Assembly: GCF_002257585.1 (NCBI RefSeq)
Contig: NZ_CP022743.1
Coordinates: 4,216,001-4,280,000, forward strand
DNA: 64,000 nucleotides
Direction of reading: 5' to 3'
From: Mucilaginibacter xinganensis
GTDB taxonomy: Bacteria > Bacteroidota > Bacteroidia > Sphingobacteriales > Sphingobacteriaceae
Both the position numbers and the translations under genes were made by a program. Under the pieces are notes generated by a model. That model worked only from the letters and a program-made list of their open reading frames with translations. It made no database searches and was not told where the DNA came from. Positions 28,746 to 36,961 of the stretch are shown one piece after another. Positions within the stretch are counted from its first letter, which is position 1. Every line of letters starts with the position of its first letter.

Positions 28746-29516
28746 ATGGCACTTATAACAATAAATGGTATCCGGCTTTTTGTCGAAGTTAAAGGGGCTG
28801 GTTTCCCTGTTATTTTGATACATGGCGTAGGGGGAGATCACCACGCCCATTTAAGAACGGTGATTGAACCGCTATCAAAAAACTTTAAAACCATTGCGCT
28901 GGATTGCCGTGGTCACGGGCAGTCAGACAAACCATCACAATTTACCATTACCGATCATGCGAATGACATTCTGGCGATCATGGATCATTTTGGCATAAAA
29001 AAAGCGCACTTGCTCGGTGTTTCTATGGGCAGTTATATTGCGCAGCTGGTTGCGATCACGGCTCCCGAACGTATTGATAAACTGATATTGACCGTTACCA
29101 AATCAAACGGGCTTACCTCGTCTATACAGCGGTTATTCAAGGAAAATGAAGCAGCGATTAAAGGCTTGGATATGCACTTCACTATTTTGAAGCTATTAAA
29201 ATATATGGTGTATGATGCTGAGCTGATGAAAAACCATTTGGAGATCTTTGAAACCACGCTAAGCCCCGAACAATTTAATGCTGCCAATAAAGCTATCGGT
29301 GCTTTTGATTTCAGAAACGACCTCTCAAAAATAACGGCAAAAACACTGGTCATCAGTGGGAAATATGACGGATTGAACCCTCCGGCAGATGGCAGGGAAG
29401 TAGCCTCGCTAATTAAAAATGCAATATTTGTAGAGATGGAATATTCCGGCCATGCGCCTATGTTTGAGGAACCCGGCACTTACGTAAATATCATTGAGCA
29501 CTTTTTGTTGAAGTAA
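28746..29516 (+). CDS. alpha/beta-fold hydrolase
   Basis: 256 residues with an intact catalytic triad: oxyanion motif LIHGVGGDHHAH, nucleophile serine in GVSMGSYIAQ (about S96), acid in SGKYDGLNPP and histidine in YSGHAPMFEEP. No signal peptide, so cytoplasmic. Esterase, lactonase and similar activities are possible. Divergent from the AraC regulator gene, which may control it. Confidence 0.9.
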   Translation: MALITINGIRLFVEVKGAGFPVILIHGVGGDHHAHLRTVIEPLSKNFKTIALDCRGHGQSDKPSQFTITDHANDILAIMDHFGIKKAHLLGVSMGSYIAQLVAITAPERIDKLILTVTKSNGLTSSIQRLFKENEAAIKGLDMHFTILKLLKYMVYDAELMKNHLEIFETTLSPEQFNAANKAIGAFDFRNDLSKITAKTLVISGKYDGLNPPADGREVASLIKNAIFVEMEYSGHAPMFEEPGTYVNIIEHFLLK

Positions 29517-29523
29517 CTAATTC

Positions 29524-29609
29524 ATCATTTTAACGCAAAATATATTATATATCAATCATAACTTATTACTTTATATCGCGGGCTTAATGCATGACTATTG
29601 TGATAAGAT
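29524..29609. repeat. diverged copy A of an intergenic element
   Basis: Shares with the stretch at 30862-30953 the words TCATTTTAAC-CAAAA, TTACTT-ATAT, GCGGGCTT and CTATTGTGATAAG in the same order and similar spacing. This copy lacks the terminator present in the second copy. It lies in the leader region of the methyltransferase gene. Confidence 0.5.
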
Positions 29610-29680
29610 TCTTCTAAAAATAAAATCGAAGTTATAATTACTTTAACCTGATTAAATTAGCCTGATATCTCTTTAATTAA

Positions 29681-30466
29681 GTGGCCAACTATAACATTAT
29701 CGGAAGCAGTTACAATGTAACGCGAAAAGCGGATCCATTTATTGTTCAGCAACTTTTGCACTTATTAGCGCCAAAGAAAGACTTGAAATACATAGATATT
29801 GGATGCGGGACGGGCAATTATACGATCGCCTTGTTTGAATCCGGAATAACAATACAGGGATTGGAACCATCTGAAAAAATGCTGGCTGTCGCTTATTCTA
29901 AAAATGATGAAATTAACTGGACTATTGGCGTTGCCGAGAATCTGCCCTTTAAAGACAACTATTTCTCAGGAGCAATAGCGACACTTACCATACATCATTG
30001 GCAGGATTTGAATAAAAGCTTCAAAGAAATATACCGTGTCATAAAGCCCGGAGGCCACTTAATTATTTTTACAGCTACTGCTGAACAGATGCAAAATTAC
30101 TGGCTTATGCATTACTTTCCGCTAATGATGAAGAACGCTATACAACAGATGCCCTCGTTAGCTGATATAACACAGGCTGCGAATACAGCCGGATTTGAAC
30201 TTTCTTTGGAACTACCTTATTTTGTTCAGGATGATTTGCAAGATTTATTTCTTTATTCTGGTAAAAGCAACCCTTCTTTTTATCTAAACAATAATGCAAG
30301 ACAAAACATCTCTTCATTCGCAAGCCTTTCATCGAATGAGGAAGTTGCCTTTGGGGCAAATATGCTCTCCGCCGACATTACAAATGGAAAATTTGACGCG
30401 GTAAAAAAGTCCTTTGATGATGAAAAAGGCGATTATTTATTTCTTAAAATATGCAAGCCAGGATAA
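29681..30466 (+). CDS. class I SAM-dependent methyltransferase
   Basis: 261 residues from a GTG start (MANYNIIGSSYNVTRKADP). Motif I DIGCGTGNYTIAL (about 39-51), the acidic residue in IQGLEPSEKML, and the Methyltransf_11-like stretch NLPFKDNYFSGAIATLTIHHW identify the Rossmann-type fold. The region REIYRVIKPGGHLIIF-like (KEIYRVIKPGGHLIIF) is the usual post-motif. Substrate unknown. Base composition is slightly more AT-rich than its neighbours. Confidence 0.9.
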   Translation: MANYNIIGSSYNVTRKADPFIVQQLLHLLAPKKDLKYIDIGCGTGNYTIALFESGITIQGLEPSEKMLAVAYSKNDEINWTIGVAENLPFKDNYFSGAIATLTIHHWQDLNKSFKEIYRVIKPGGHLIIFTATAEQMQNYWLMHYFPLMMKNAIQQMPSLADITQAANTAGFELSLELPYFVQDDLQDLFLYSGKSNPSFYLNNNARQNISSFASLSSNEEVAFGANMLSADITNGKFDAVKKSFDDEKGDYLFLKICKPG

Positions 30467-30582
30467 ATTAGATTTAAATTACTCACTTAAAAAGCATTTG
30501 GCCATCCTATCATTAAAAAATAAGTTTCCGCGGCGGTGTCACCGAACAGGAGGGGGCGTGAACTTCGCGCTTTTTTAGAACG

Positions 30583-30611
30583 CTCTCCTTTGGAGAGGGC
30601 AGGGTGAGGCG
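30583..30611 (+). repeat. palindromic repeat arm identical to one in the mutase insert
   Basis: 29 bp containing CTCTCCTTTGGAGAG (a near-perfect palindrome) followed by GGCAGGGTGAGGCG. It is identical to 61866-61894 inside the DUF559 insert, 31 kb away. Looks like a solo arm of a dispersed element. Confidence 0.85.
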
Positions 30612-30902
30612 ATCAAACTTTTTTTTGGGGGGTGGGATTAATTACGCTATTCCTATTAACTTCACATCAATTTTTCCGCAATCACAGAGTGTATTTTTAT
30701 TACTGCGCCGGATAAATACTACTTTGGTTAATCCATCATATAAATGGTTATAACATACTGAAAGTTGTTCCAAATCATCCGTTAAGGCAATATATAATTA
30801 CTGTAATTTTAACTTTAAGTTATACATTTTCATATATAAATATACTTTTAAATTTATTGTGTCATTTTAACACAAAAATTTCAATTACAATATTTAATCC
30901 TA

Positions 30903-31002
30903 TATATTTGTTACTTCATATGGCGGGCTTCCTGCCTGCCTATTGTGATAAGGTTTAGGTTAAAGCCTCCAAACAGCGAGTGTGCGGAGGCTTTGTTTTT
31001 TT
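30903..31002 (+). ncRNA. candidate intrinsically terminated small RNA
   Basis: A perfect -7 box TATATTTG at 30903-30910 would start a transcript near 30917. It would fold into a 6-bp hairpin (GCGGGC/GCCTGC, 30923-30939) and end at a strong terminator, AAAGCCTCC/GGAGGCTTT (30962-30994) with a T-run. Length about 85 nt. The 12-codon frame from the ATG at 30920 (MAGFLPAYCDKV) makes a leader peptide an alternative. No known RNA family recognised. Confidence 0.4.
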
Positions 31003-31204
31003 ACAGATATTTTATATCTGTAATATTATGAGAGATAGTTATTTCCCCCCCCCTATTCCCCCAACATCAATTACATATTACCTTTTTGTTAGTTAAAATG
31101 TAACACATGCGGCTTTTGCTCATCAAACAGTTTTAACAAACATTAACAAAAGCGGCTGCCCGGGTTCAATAAAATTATTTGACCTTAGCAAAAAAACCTA
31201 CCGG

Positions 31205-33658
31205 ATGAAATTCACGATACCTTTCACTTTTTTTATTGCCTTATACTTTAGCGCATTTGCACAAACAGTTACCATAAGCGGCAGGGTTACTGACGATCAT
31301 AACAAGGCCATCCCCTTTGCAAGCATCTACATAAAAAATACCACCAAAGGCACATCTGCAAACAGCGAAGGCGAATACGGGCTGCAATTAAAACCCGGCA
31401 CTTATGATGTTCAGTATAAAGCGGTAGGCTACCAACAGCTAAGCCGCAAAATTGAGCTGGCCAAAAGCCAGACCGTGGACATTATTTTACAAACTGAAAC
31501 GTACCAGCTTAATGAGGTGGTGGTTAAAGCAGGCGGCGAGGACCCCGCCTATGCAATTATTAGAAATGCGATAAAAAAACGCAAAAACCACCTTAACGAG
31601 GTTGACGCCTACACCTGCGAAGTTTATATAAAGGGACTGCAAAAACTATTGGCCGCCCCTAAAAAATTTCTGGGGTTTGATGTGCAGAAGGCTACCCGCG
31701 AAATGGGCCTCGATTCCAATCGCCGCGGCATTGTTTATCTTTCTGAATCTGAATCAAAGTACAGCTTTATGCGACCAGATAAGGTGCACGAGGAACTCAT
31801 TTCGTCAAAGGTATCGGGCAGTAACCAGGCTTTCAGTTACAACCGCGCCTCTGATATCCAGGTTAATTTTTATGAGAACACGCAACGCTGGGACGGCCTG
31901 AGCCTTCGCCCGCTGGTATCGCCCATTGCGGACAACGCCATGTTTTACTACAACTATAAATACATAGGCGCTACCACCGAAAATGGTGAAACTGTGAACA
32001 AGATAAAGGTTACGCCAAAACGCAGTTATGATGCATGTTTCCAGGGATACATTTATATTTTAGAGGATAGCTGGCGCATCTACGGGCTCGACTTTTTTAT
32101 CACCAAAAAACAGAATATCAATTTTGTTGATACCCTTAAAGTTAGTGAACAGTTCTTCCCGGTTAACAAGCAGGCATGGATGCCATCTTCCGTTAAGTTT
32201 GAGTTTACCGGAGGCCTGCTCAGCTTTAAAATTGGCGGCTATTTTATTTCGGTTTATAAGGACTATGACCTGAACCCTAAATTTAACAAGAAGGATTTTT
32301 CTGAAGTAATGCTGGTTACCAAAGAAAGCAATAAAAAAGATTCAGCTTACTGGGCAAATGAACGCCCGGTACCGCTAACCGACGAAGAAAAAACAGATTA
32401 TACCAAAAAGGCCATACTTGCCAAAAAGCGCGAATCCAAACCATACCTGGACTCCCTTGATAAAGTGAACAATAAGTTCAGCGCGGTTGACCTGATGTAC
32501 AAAAATTACCGGCACGTTAACCGGTATGCGCATGAATATTATAACCTTGATGCTATTTTACCATCCATAAGATACAACACCGTACAAGGCTTTAATCTCA
32601 ACTACGGCGCGTCGTTCAGCAAGCAAATCGACAGCACTACCAACAAATACCTGCTGGTTGGCGCCAGGGCCGGATATGGCTTTTCCAATAAAAAATTAAC
32701 CGGGGCCGTTTATGCAGCCGTCCCGGCAGGCTCTTATAACCTGGCCATCAATGCAGGCTCCGAGATAGTGGACATTAACAACCGCACACCTGTTTCGCCG
32801 CTGGTTAATACGTTTTATAGTTTGTTTGAGCGCCAGAACTATCTGAAACTTTATCAAAAGCAATATCTTTCGCTGTCGGCCGGCAAGCGCATAACGGGCG
32901 GCTGGATGGCAAGCGGGTACGTGGAATGGGCCGACCGCAAATCGCTCAGCAACGCTTCAAACTACAGTTTTTTCAACCCGGGCAACAGGGATTACACCTC
33001 AAATAACCCCTTCACTCCTGCTTATGACAGCCCGCTTTTTGCAGATAACCAGTCGTTCAAGGTGGCTGTAAGAACTACTTATGATTTTAGCGACAAATAT
33101 GAAACCTATCCTACCGGGAGGCGATACCTGTCCTCAAAATATCCCACCATTGGCTTAACTTATACAAAGGGCATAAAAAATGTGCTTGGTTCCGATGTTG
33201 ATTACGACCTGCTTACAGCTGATATTTCAAAATCAAATATCAATGCGGGCCCCTTTGGGCAAACCTCTTTCTTTATTGGTGCGGGCAAGTTTTTAAATAA
33301 CAATCGGGTGTTCTTTCCTGACTATAAGCAATTTTCTGGCAGCCAGGTATTGTTTACAGGTACCGGCATCAACAACTTTTTGCTACTGAATTATTACACC
33401 TACAGCACCTTCACCAAATATATTGAGGGCCATGTTGAACAAAACTTCTCCGGCTTTATCCTGAATAAGATCCCGCTCATCAGGAAACTGAAGCTGCAGG
33501 AGATTTTGGACATCAACTACCTGTCAACCCCCGAACTTAAAAATTATACCGAGCTGGGCGTAGGCGTGCAGTACCTGGGTTTCAGGCTGATGTACGGCAA
33601 ATCGTTCAACAGCGGCAGTAATACCAACTCGGCCATCAGGATCGGTTTTAGTTTTTAA
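31205..33658 (+). CDS. DUF5686 / CarboxypepD_reg-like outer-membrane protein
   Basis: 817 residues. Signal peptide ends at SAFAQ. Residues 22-105 are a carboxypeptidase-regulatory-like domain (ISGRVTDDHNKAIPFASIYI), followed by the long DUF5686 region starting at AYAIIRNAIKKRKNHLNEVD and ending in a beta-barrel-like C-terminus (LGFRLMYGKSFNSG). These proteins are abundant TonB-receptor-like membrane proteins without a plug; ligand unknown. Monocistronic. Confidence 0.85.
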   Translation: MKFTIPFTFFIALYFSAFAQTVTISGRVTDDHNKAIPFASIYIKNTTKGTSANSEGEYGLQLKPGTYDVQYKAVGYQQLSRKIELAKSQTVDIILQTETYQLNEVVVKAGGEDPAYAIIRNAIKKRKNHLNEVDAYTCEVYIKGLQKLLAAPKKFLGFDVQKATREMGLDSNRRGIVYLSESESKYSFMRPDKVHEELISSKVSGSNQAFSYNRASDIQVNFYENTQRWDGLSLRPLVSPIADNAMFYYNYKYIGATTENGETVNKIKVTPKRSYDACFQGYIYILEDSWRIYGLDFFITKKQNINFVDTLKVSEQFFPVNKQAWMPSSVKFEFTGGLLSFKIGGYFISVYKDYDLNPKFNKKDFSEVMLVTKESNKKDSAYWANERPVPLTDEEKTDYTKKAILAKKRESKPYLDSLDKVNNKFSAVDLMYKNYRHVNRYAHEYYNLDAILPSIRYNTVQGFNLNYGASFSKQIDSTTNKYLLVGARAGYGFSNKKLTGAVYAAVPAGSYNLAINAGSEIVDINNRTPVSPLVNTFYSLFERQNYLKLYQKQYLSLSAGKRITGGWMASGYVEWADRKSLSNASNYSFFNPGNRDYTSNNPFTPAYDSPLFADNQSFKVAVRTTYDFSDKYETYPTGRRYLSSKYPTIGLTYTKGIKNVLGSDVDYDLLTADISKSNINAGPFGQTSFFIGAGKFLNNNRVFFPDYKQFSGSQVLFTGTGINNFLLLNYYTYSTFTKYIEGHVEQNFSGFILNKIPLIRKLKLQEILDINYLSTPELKNYTELGVGVQYLGFRLMYGKSFNSGSNTNSAIRIGFSF

Positions 33659-33673
33659 AGACGGAAAACCGCA

Positions 33674-33705
33674 TTTGCAGTATTTAATTTAAAATCATAC
33701 CTTGC
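33674..33705 (+). promoter_or_regulatory. promoter for the ilv-type leader
   Basis: TTTG at 33674-33677 and TACCTTGC at 33698-33705, 20 bp apart, matching the Bacteroidota TTTG-N(19-21)-TAnnTTTG layout with two mismatches. The start would fall just ahead of the leader ATG at 33715. Confidence 0.45.
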
Positions 33706-33714
33706 CTGCATCCC

Positions 33715-33825
33715 ATGGGTAATACAAAATCAATAGTCATTAATACACTGGCAGCTGCTTCTTTAGCAGCTATCAGCATTATTGTGATTATTCTTCTCCT
33801 TGTAAGCCGCCTGAGGGTCACCTGA
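33715..33825 (+). CDS. Ile/Val/Leu-rich leader peptide
   Basis: 36 residues, ATG to TGA: MGNTKSIVINTLAAASLAAI then SIIVIILLLVSRLRVT. Seventeen of 36 residues are Ile, Val or Leu, with the run ISIIVIILLLV at 20-30, very like the enterobacterial ilvGMEDA/ilvB leader peptides. A terminator hairpin begins 29 nt after the stop and an acetolactate-synthase-small-subunit-like gene starts just after it. This is the layout of a translation-coupled attenuator sensing branched-chain aminoacyl-tRNA. A small membrane protein is the alternative reading, but the downstream gene favours the leader. Confidence 0.75.
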   Translation: MGNTKSIVINTLAAASLAAISIIVIILLLVSRLRVT

Positions 33826-33885
33826 TCGTATGTAATTTCACAAATCATAACATCAAGCCCTCCCAAACCGGAGGGCTTTTTTTTT
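33813..33885 (+). terminator. ilv-type attenuator (terminator with possible antiterminator)
   Basis: Terminator stem AAGCCCTCC (33855-33863) / GGAGGGCTT (33870-33878), 6-nt loop, followed by a run of nine T. The 5' arm CCCTC (33858-33862) can instead pair with GAGGG (33813-33817) at the end of the leader ORF, a possible antiterminator if a ribosome stalls on the Ile/Val/Leu run upstream. The alternative pairing is short (5 bp plus a wobble), so the antiterminator part is tentative; the terminator is clear. Confidence 0.7.
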
Positions 33886-33900
33886 ACCCGCTTTTTAATC

Positions 33901-34407
33901 ATGAAAACAACAGACACCACCACGGACCATTGCATCATCGCCATTTATTCAGAAGACAAAAAAGGCTTGCTGGGCCAGATCCTGATTTTGTTTAACAAAA
34001 AAAACTACCTGGTAAACACCGTCAACGTTTCCCGCACCGACGTTAATAACCTGGTAATGATTACCGTGGAGGCCATTGTACCGCTGAATGAATTGCCGCT
34101 GCTGCTGCGGAGGCTGGAAAAGATAGTTGAAGTTTACCGGGCCAGCGGCTACCTGCCTGGAGAAGTTAACCTTGACAAGGTGGGATTTTTTCGCCTTGCG
34201 CCGCAGATTGCGGGTCCGCCGTTTTGGTCGGTGCTGCAAAAGTATGGGGCAGTAATCAGCAGCATGGGTAACGGGTGCATCATTATCCGCAAAACCGGCA
34301 GCGACCGCGACCTGCGCGAATTTTACGAGAAGCTGGAGGGCCCGCACTTGCTTGGGTTTTGCAAAAGCGGCCTCATAGCCGAGGAAAGCCTTGCCCTTTT
34401 AGATTGA
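33901..34407 (+). CDS. IlvN-like protein (acetolactate synthase small subunit family)
   Basis: 168 residues. Residues 12-85 are an ACT domain (CIIAIYSEDKKGLLGQILIL), then the second IlvN/IlvH-type domain with VLQKYGAVISSMGNGCII and PHLLGFCKSGLIA. The family's role is to activate the catalytic subunit IlvB and give valine feedback inhibition. No ilvB, ilvC or ilvD is in the window, so this is an orphan, probably divergent, regulatory subunit. The Ile/Val/Leu leader and attenuator directly upstream support a branched-chain amino acid role. Confidence 0.78.
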   Translation: MKTTDTTTDHCIIAIYSEDKKGLLGQILILFNKKNYLVNTVNVSRTDVNNLVMITVEAIVPLNELPLLLRRLEKIVEVYRASGYLPGEVNLDKVGFFRLAPQIAGPPFWSVLQKYGAVISSMGNGCIIIRKTGSDRDLREFYEKLEGPHLLGFCKSGLIAEESLALLD

Positions 34408-34505
34408 CGCACGAAATCATAAAATATTTACAGCCTGGTGCGCGGTTCAACTGATGCGCCGGGCTAAAGCAAACAGAATTCCTGACTAAAATTTAATTTG
34501 CACAT

Positions 34506-34553
34506 CACATAAATTTAACCTTTTGGCGGCGGCCCTAAGGGCAAATTTATGTG
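34506..34553. repeat. 11-bp inverted repeat before the chromate transporter gene
   Basis: CACATAAATTT (34506-34516) and its exact complement AAATTTATGTG (34543-34553), with GCCC-TAA-GGGC nested inside. It lies just upstream of the -7 box at 34562, so it may be an operator; it could also end the preceding transcript. Confidence 0.5.
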
Positions 34554-34561
34554 GTAAGTGG

Positions 34562-34569
34562 TATCTTAG
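34562..34569 (+). promoter_or_regulatory. candidate -7 box for chrA
   Basis: TATCTTAG (7 of 8 to TAnnTTTG) only seven bases before the ATG at 34576, implying a leaderless or nearly leaderless mRNA. Confidence 0.4.
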
Positions 34570-34575
34570 CCCGGC

Positions 34576-35697
34576 ATGAAAGCAACGTCACTTAAGGAGA
34601 TAGCATTATTGTTTTTGAAACTGGGCACCACCGCTTTTGGCGGCCCGGCGGCACATATTGCTATGATGCACCAGGAAGTAGTTGTGAAAAAACAATGGCT
34701 TACCGACCAGCATTTTCTTGACCTTATTGGCGCCACCAACCTCATCCCCGGCCCCAACAGCACCGAAATGGCAATCCACATAGGGCATGAACGCGGCGGC
34801 TGGAGAGGACTGATAGTTGCCGGGCTTTGTTTTATTATGCCAGCAGTTTTAATAACCGGTTGTTTGGCATGGCTTTACAAAAGCTATGGCCAGCTTCCCC
34901 GGGTTCAGCCTTTTATCTATGGCATTAAACCGGCAATCATAGCGGTTATCCTGGCTGCCATCTACCCGCTTGCAAAAAAATCATTACAAACCGTTGAACT
35001 GGGGATCATCGGCATTGCCACCCTGGTATTAAGCCTGCTCGGCTACTCAGAGGTACTGCTATTGTTTGGGGCCGGGTTTGTAGCGATGGCGCTGGCCGCA
35101 ATCAGGTTAAAAAGGCAGAACACATTATTAAGTTTTATACCATTAGCTGCTCCAGCAGGCTCTGGCTTTTTCAGCCCGGCTAACGTCAGTTTGTTCTTAT
35201 CATTTTTAAAGATCGGCGCTATATTATACGGCAGCGGATATGTACTTTTTGCGTTTCTTGATTCAGAGCTGGTTGCAAAAGGCATTATAACCCGCCAGCA
35301 ACTTGCTGATGCTATTGCCGTGGGCCAGTTTACGCCCGGGCCAGTTTTCTCGTCGGTTACCTTCATAGGGTTTCAGGTTAACGGGCTAAACGGGGCCATT
35401 ATTTCCACCATCGGCATCTTTCTTCCATCGTTTGTATTTGTTGCCCTGCTTAACCCGCTGGTACGCAAAATGCGCGGTTCAAAAATGTTCGCCATATTTT
35501 TAAATGCCGTAAATGTGGCCGCTATTGCCCTGATCATTGCCGTATGTTACCAGCTGGGTAAGGATAATCTTAACAACTGGCGGGGAATCCTGATAGCGGG
35601 AGCCAGTATTATTATACTGCTAAAATTCAGGCAGGTCAACAGCGCTTTTATTGTTTTAGGCGGATCAGTTGCCGGCTATCTTTTGTTGCTGGTATAA
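34576..35697 (+). CDS. chrA: chromate transporter, two-domain CHR family
   Basis: 373 residues with two homologous CHR halves and about ten membrane segments. Signature regions: FGGPAAHIAMMHQEVV and NLIPGPNSTEMAIHIGHERGG in the first half, VGQFTPGPVFSSVTFIGF in the second. Members export chromate by proton motive force, though many uncharacterised homologues may carry other oxyanions. Single gene preceded by its own promoter-like box. Confidence 0.92.
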   Translation: MKATSLKEIALLFLKLGTTAFGGPAAHIAMMHQEVVVKKQWLTDQHFLDLIGATNLIPGPNSTEMAIHIGHERGGWRGLIVAGLCFIMPAVLITGCLAWLYKSYGQLPRVQPFIYGIKPAIIAVILAAIYPLAKKSLQTVELGIIGIATLVLSLLGYSEVLLLFGAGFVAMALAAIRLKRQNTLLSFIPLAAPAGSGFFSPANVSLFLSFLKIGAILYGSGYVLFAFLDSELVAKGIITRQQLADAIAVGQFTPGPVFSSVTFIGFQVNGLNGAIISTIGIFLPSFVFVALLNPLVRKMRGSKMFAIFLNAVNVAAIALIIAVCYQLGKDNLNNWRGILIAGASIIILLKFRQVNSAFIVLGGSVAGYLLLLV

Positions 35698-35752
35698 GGC
35701 CGCCCATTGTAATAACTCAAAACCCAGCCTCTTCGCCACAAAAAAACCGGGC

Positions 35753-35776
35753 ACCATGAACCATCAACTATGAACT
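35753..35776. repeat. dispersed word ATGAACCATCAACTATGAAC
   Basis: Clearest copy of a low-complexity word that recurs, in degenerate form, in gaps near 10038, 48385, 49776 and 51130. Function unknown. Confidence 0.45.
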
Positions 35777-35781
35777 ATTGT

Positions 35782-35789
35782 TATATTAG
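35782..35789 (+). promoter_or_regulatory. candidate -7 box for dapA
   Basis: TATATTAG (7 of 8 to TAnnTTTG), 18 bp before the dapA ATG at 35808; the same word and spacing precede the DUF6263 gene. Confidence 0.45.
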
Positions 35790-35807
35790 CGCCCTTTAAT
35801 AACTAAC

Positions 35808-36692
35808 ATGAACAAATTTCACGGAACTGGAGTTGCCATAGTTACTCCTTTTCAGGCAGACGGACAGGTTGATTACGAAGCTTTAGGAAAGCTCATCAAC
35901 TATTTGATTGACGGAGGGCTGGAATACATCGTTTCACTGGGAACCACCGGTGAGAGCGCCACCCTGAGCAATGATGAGCGAAAGCAAGTTTGGGAATTCA
36001 CTGCAAAGGCTGTTAACGGGCGTATTAACCTGGTTGCCGGCATTGGCGGCAATAACACCCACGAAGTTGTTGAACAAATAAAGGACTTTAATATTGCAGG
36101 GTACGATGCCATCCTTTCGGCAAGCCCGCATTACAATAAGCCAACCCAGGAAGGCATTTACCAGCACTATAAGGCTATTGCTGAAGTAGCGCCGTTGCCA
36201 ATTATTTTATATAACGTACCAAGCCGCACCGGCAGCAACATCAGTGCGGAAACTACGGTAAGGCTGGCACATGACTTTAAGAATATTATCGGTATTAAAG
36301 AAGCATCGGGCAATTTTGACCAGTTGAACCAGATCATGCGCGACAAGCCTGAAAGCTTTTTATTGATCTCTGGCGATGACCCTATCAGCTTGCCAATGAT
36401 AGCTTTAGGCGGTGTAGGCGTAATATCTGTTGTGGGCAATGCCCTGCCCAGGCAAATGTCTGACATGATCAGGACCTGCCTCACCGGCGATTTCAAAGCG
36501 GCACAAAAAGGCCACTCGCAATTAATTGACTTTACACGCTTAATGTTTGTTGAAGGCAGCCCGGCAGGCGTAAAAACTGCGCTTAAGCATTTAGGCATTT
36601 GCGGCGATACCGTACGTTTACCATTGGTACAGGTAAGCAGCGGCACCGCTGAGAAAATCATCAGCCAAACCAACAGCATTACCGGCAAATAA
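35808..36692 (+). CDS. dapA: 4-hydroxy-tetrahydrodipicolinate synthase
   Basis: 294 residues, normal for DapA. The enzyme condenses pyruvate with aspartate semialdehyde, the first step of the lysine/diaminopimelate branch, and so feeds the peptidoglycan pathway encoded further right (MurE there looks DAP-specific). Landmarks: SLGTTGESATLS (pyruvate pocket), Y135 in ILYNVPSRTG and the Schiff-base lysine K164 in GIKEASG. Own promoter-like box and a strong terminator, so monocistronic. Confidence 0.96.
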   Translation: MNKFHGTGVAIVTPFQADGQVDYEALGKLINYLIDGGLEYIVSLGTTGESATLSNDERKQVWEFTAKAVNGRINLVAGIGGNNTHEVVEQIKDFNIAGYDAILSASPHYNKPTQEGIYQHYKAIAEVAPLPIILYNVPSRTGSNISAETTVRLAHDFKNIIGIKEASGNFDQLNQIMRDKPESFLLISGDDPISLPMIALGGVGVISVVGNALPRQMSDMIRTCLTGDFKAAQKGHSQLIDFTRLMFVEGSPAGVKTALKHLGICGDTVRLPLVQVSSGTAEKIISQTNSITGK

Positions 36693-36721
36693 ACGTTGCT
36701 TTATTAAGATATCCATCAAAT

Positions 36722-36761
36722 TTAAAAGGCCCGTTCGGAAATTTCCAAACGGGCCTTTTAA
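36722..36761. terminator. bidirectional terminator between dapA and the Hc1 gene
   Basis: 12-bp stem AAAAGGCCCGTT/AACGGGCCTTTT with the self-complementary GGAAATTTCC inside the loop. Serves both convergent genes. Confidence 0.85.
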
Positions 36762-36784
36762 CATTAAAGTAAAACGCCTTTTAC

Positions 36785-36961
36785 TTATTCTTTGTTTTTA
36801 GCATCCTGCACTTCAAGACGAATTGCTTGCGCTAAATTTTTCAGGTCTTGCATACCTTTTCTTACACGTGTACCAGCTGCGCTGTTACCCTTGTTGTAAA
36901 ACTTGTCTGCATCTGCTTCCAAAGAGGCAATCAGCTCCTTTACTTCAGTAAATTTTTTCAT
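36785..36961 (-). CDS. histone H1-like protein Hc1
   Basis: 58 residues: starts MKKFTEVKELIASLEADADK and ends VQDAKNKE. The sequence NSAAGTRVRKGMQDLKNLAQ is characteristic of the short Hc1-like histone family of Bacteroidota, which is thought to bind DNA or compact the nucleoid. It has a clear Shine-Dalgarno (AAAGGAG) 10 bases before its start, unusual here and consistent with high expression. Shares a terminator with dapA. Confidence 0.88.
   Translation of the reverse strand: MKKFTEVKELIASLEADADKFYNKGNSAAGTRVRKGMQDLKNLAQAIRLEVQDAKNKE

Larger units (their letters stand above)
30467..31204. other. 738-bp gap with a mobile-repeat arm and a candidate small RNA
   Basis: No protein gene seen. 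From left to right: a 29-bp repeat arm (30583-30611), G/T-homopolymer runs around 30620-30640, a strongly AT-rich stretch (30780-30910), and a hairpin-plus-terminator unit (30903-31002). The start region of the DUF5686 gene occupies the right end. Confidence 0.55.
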
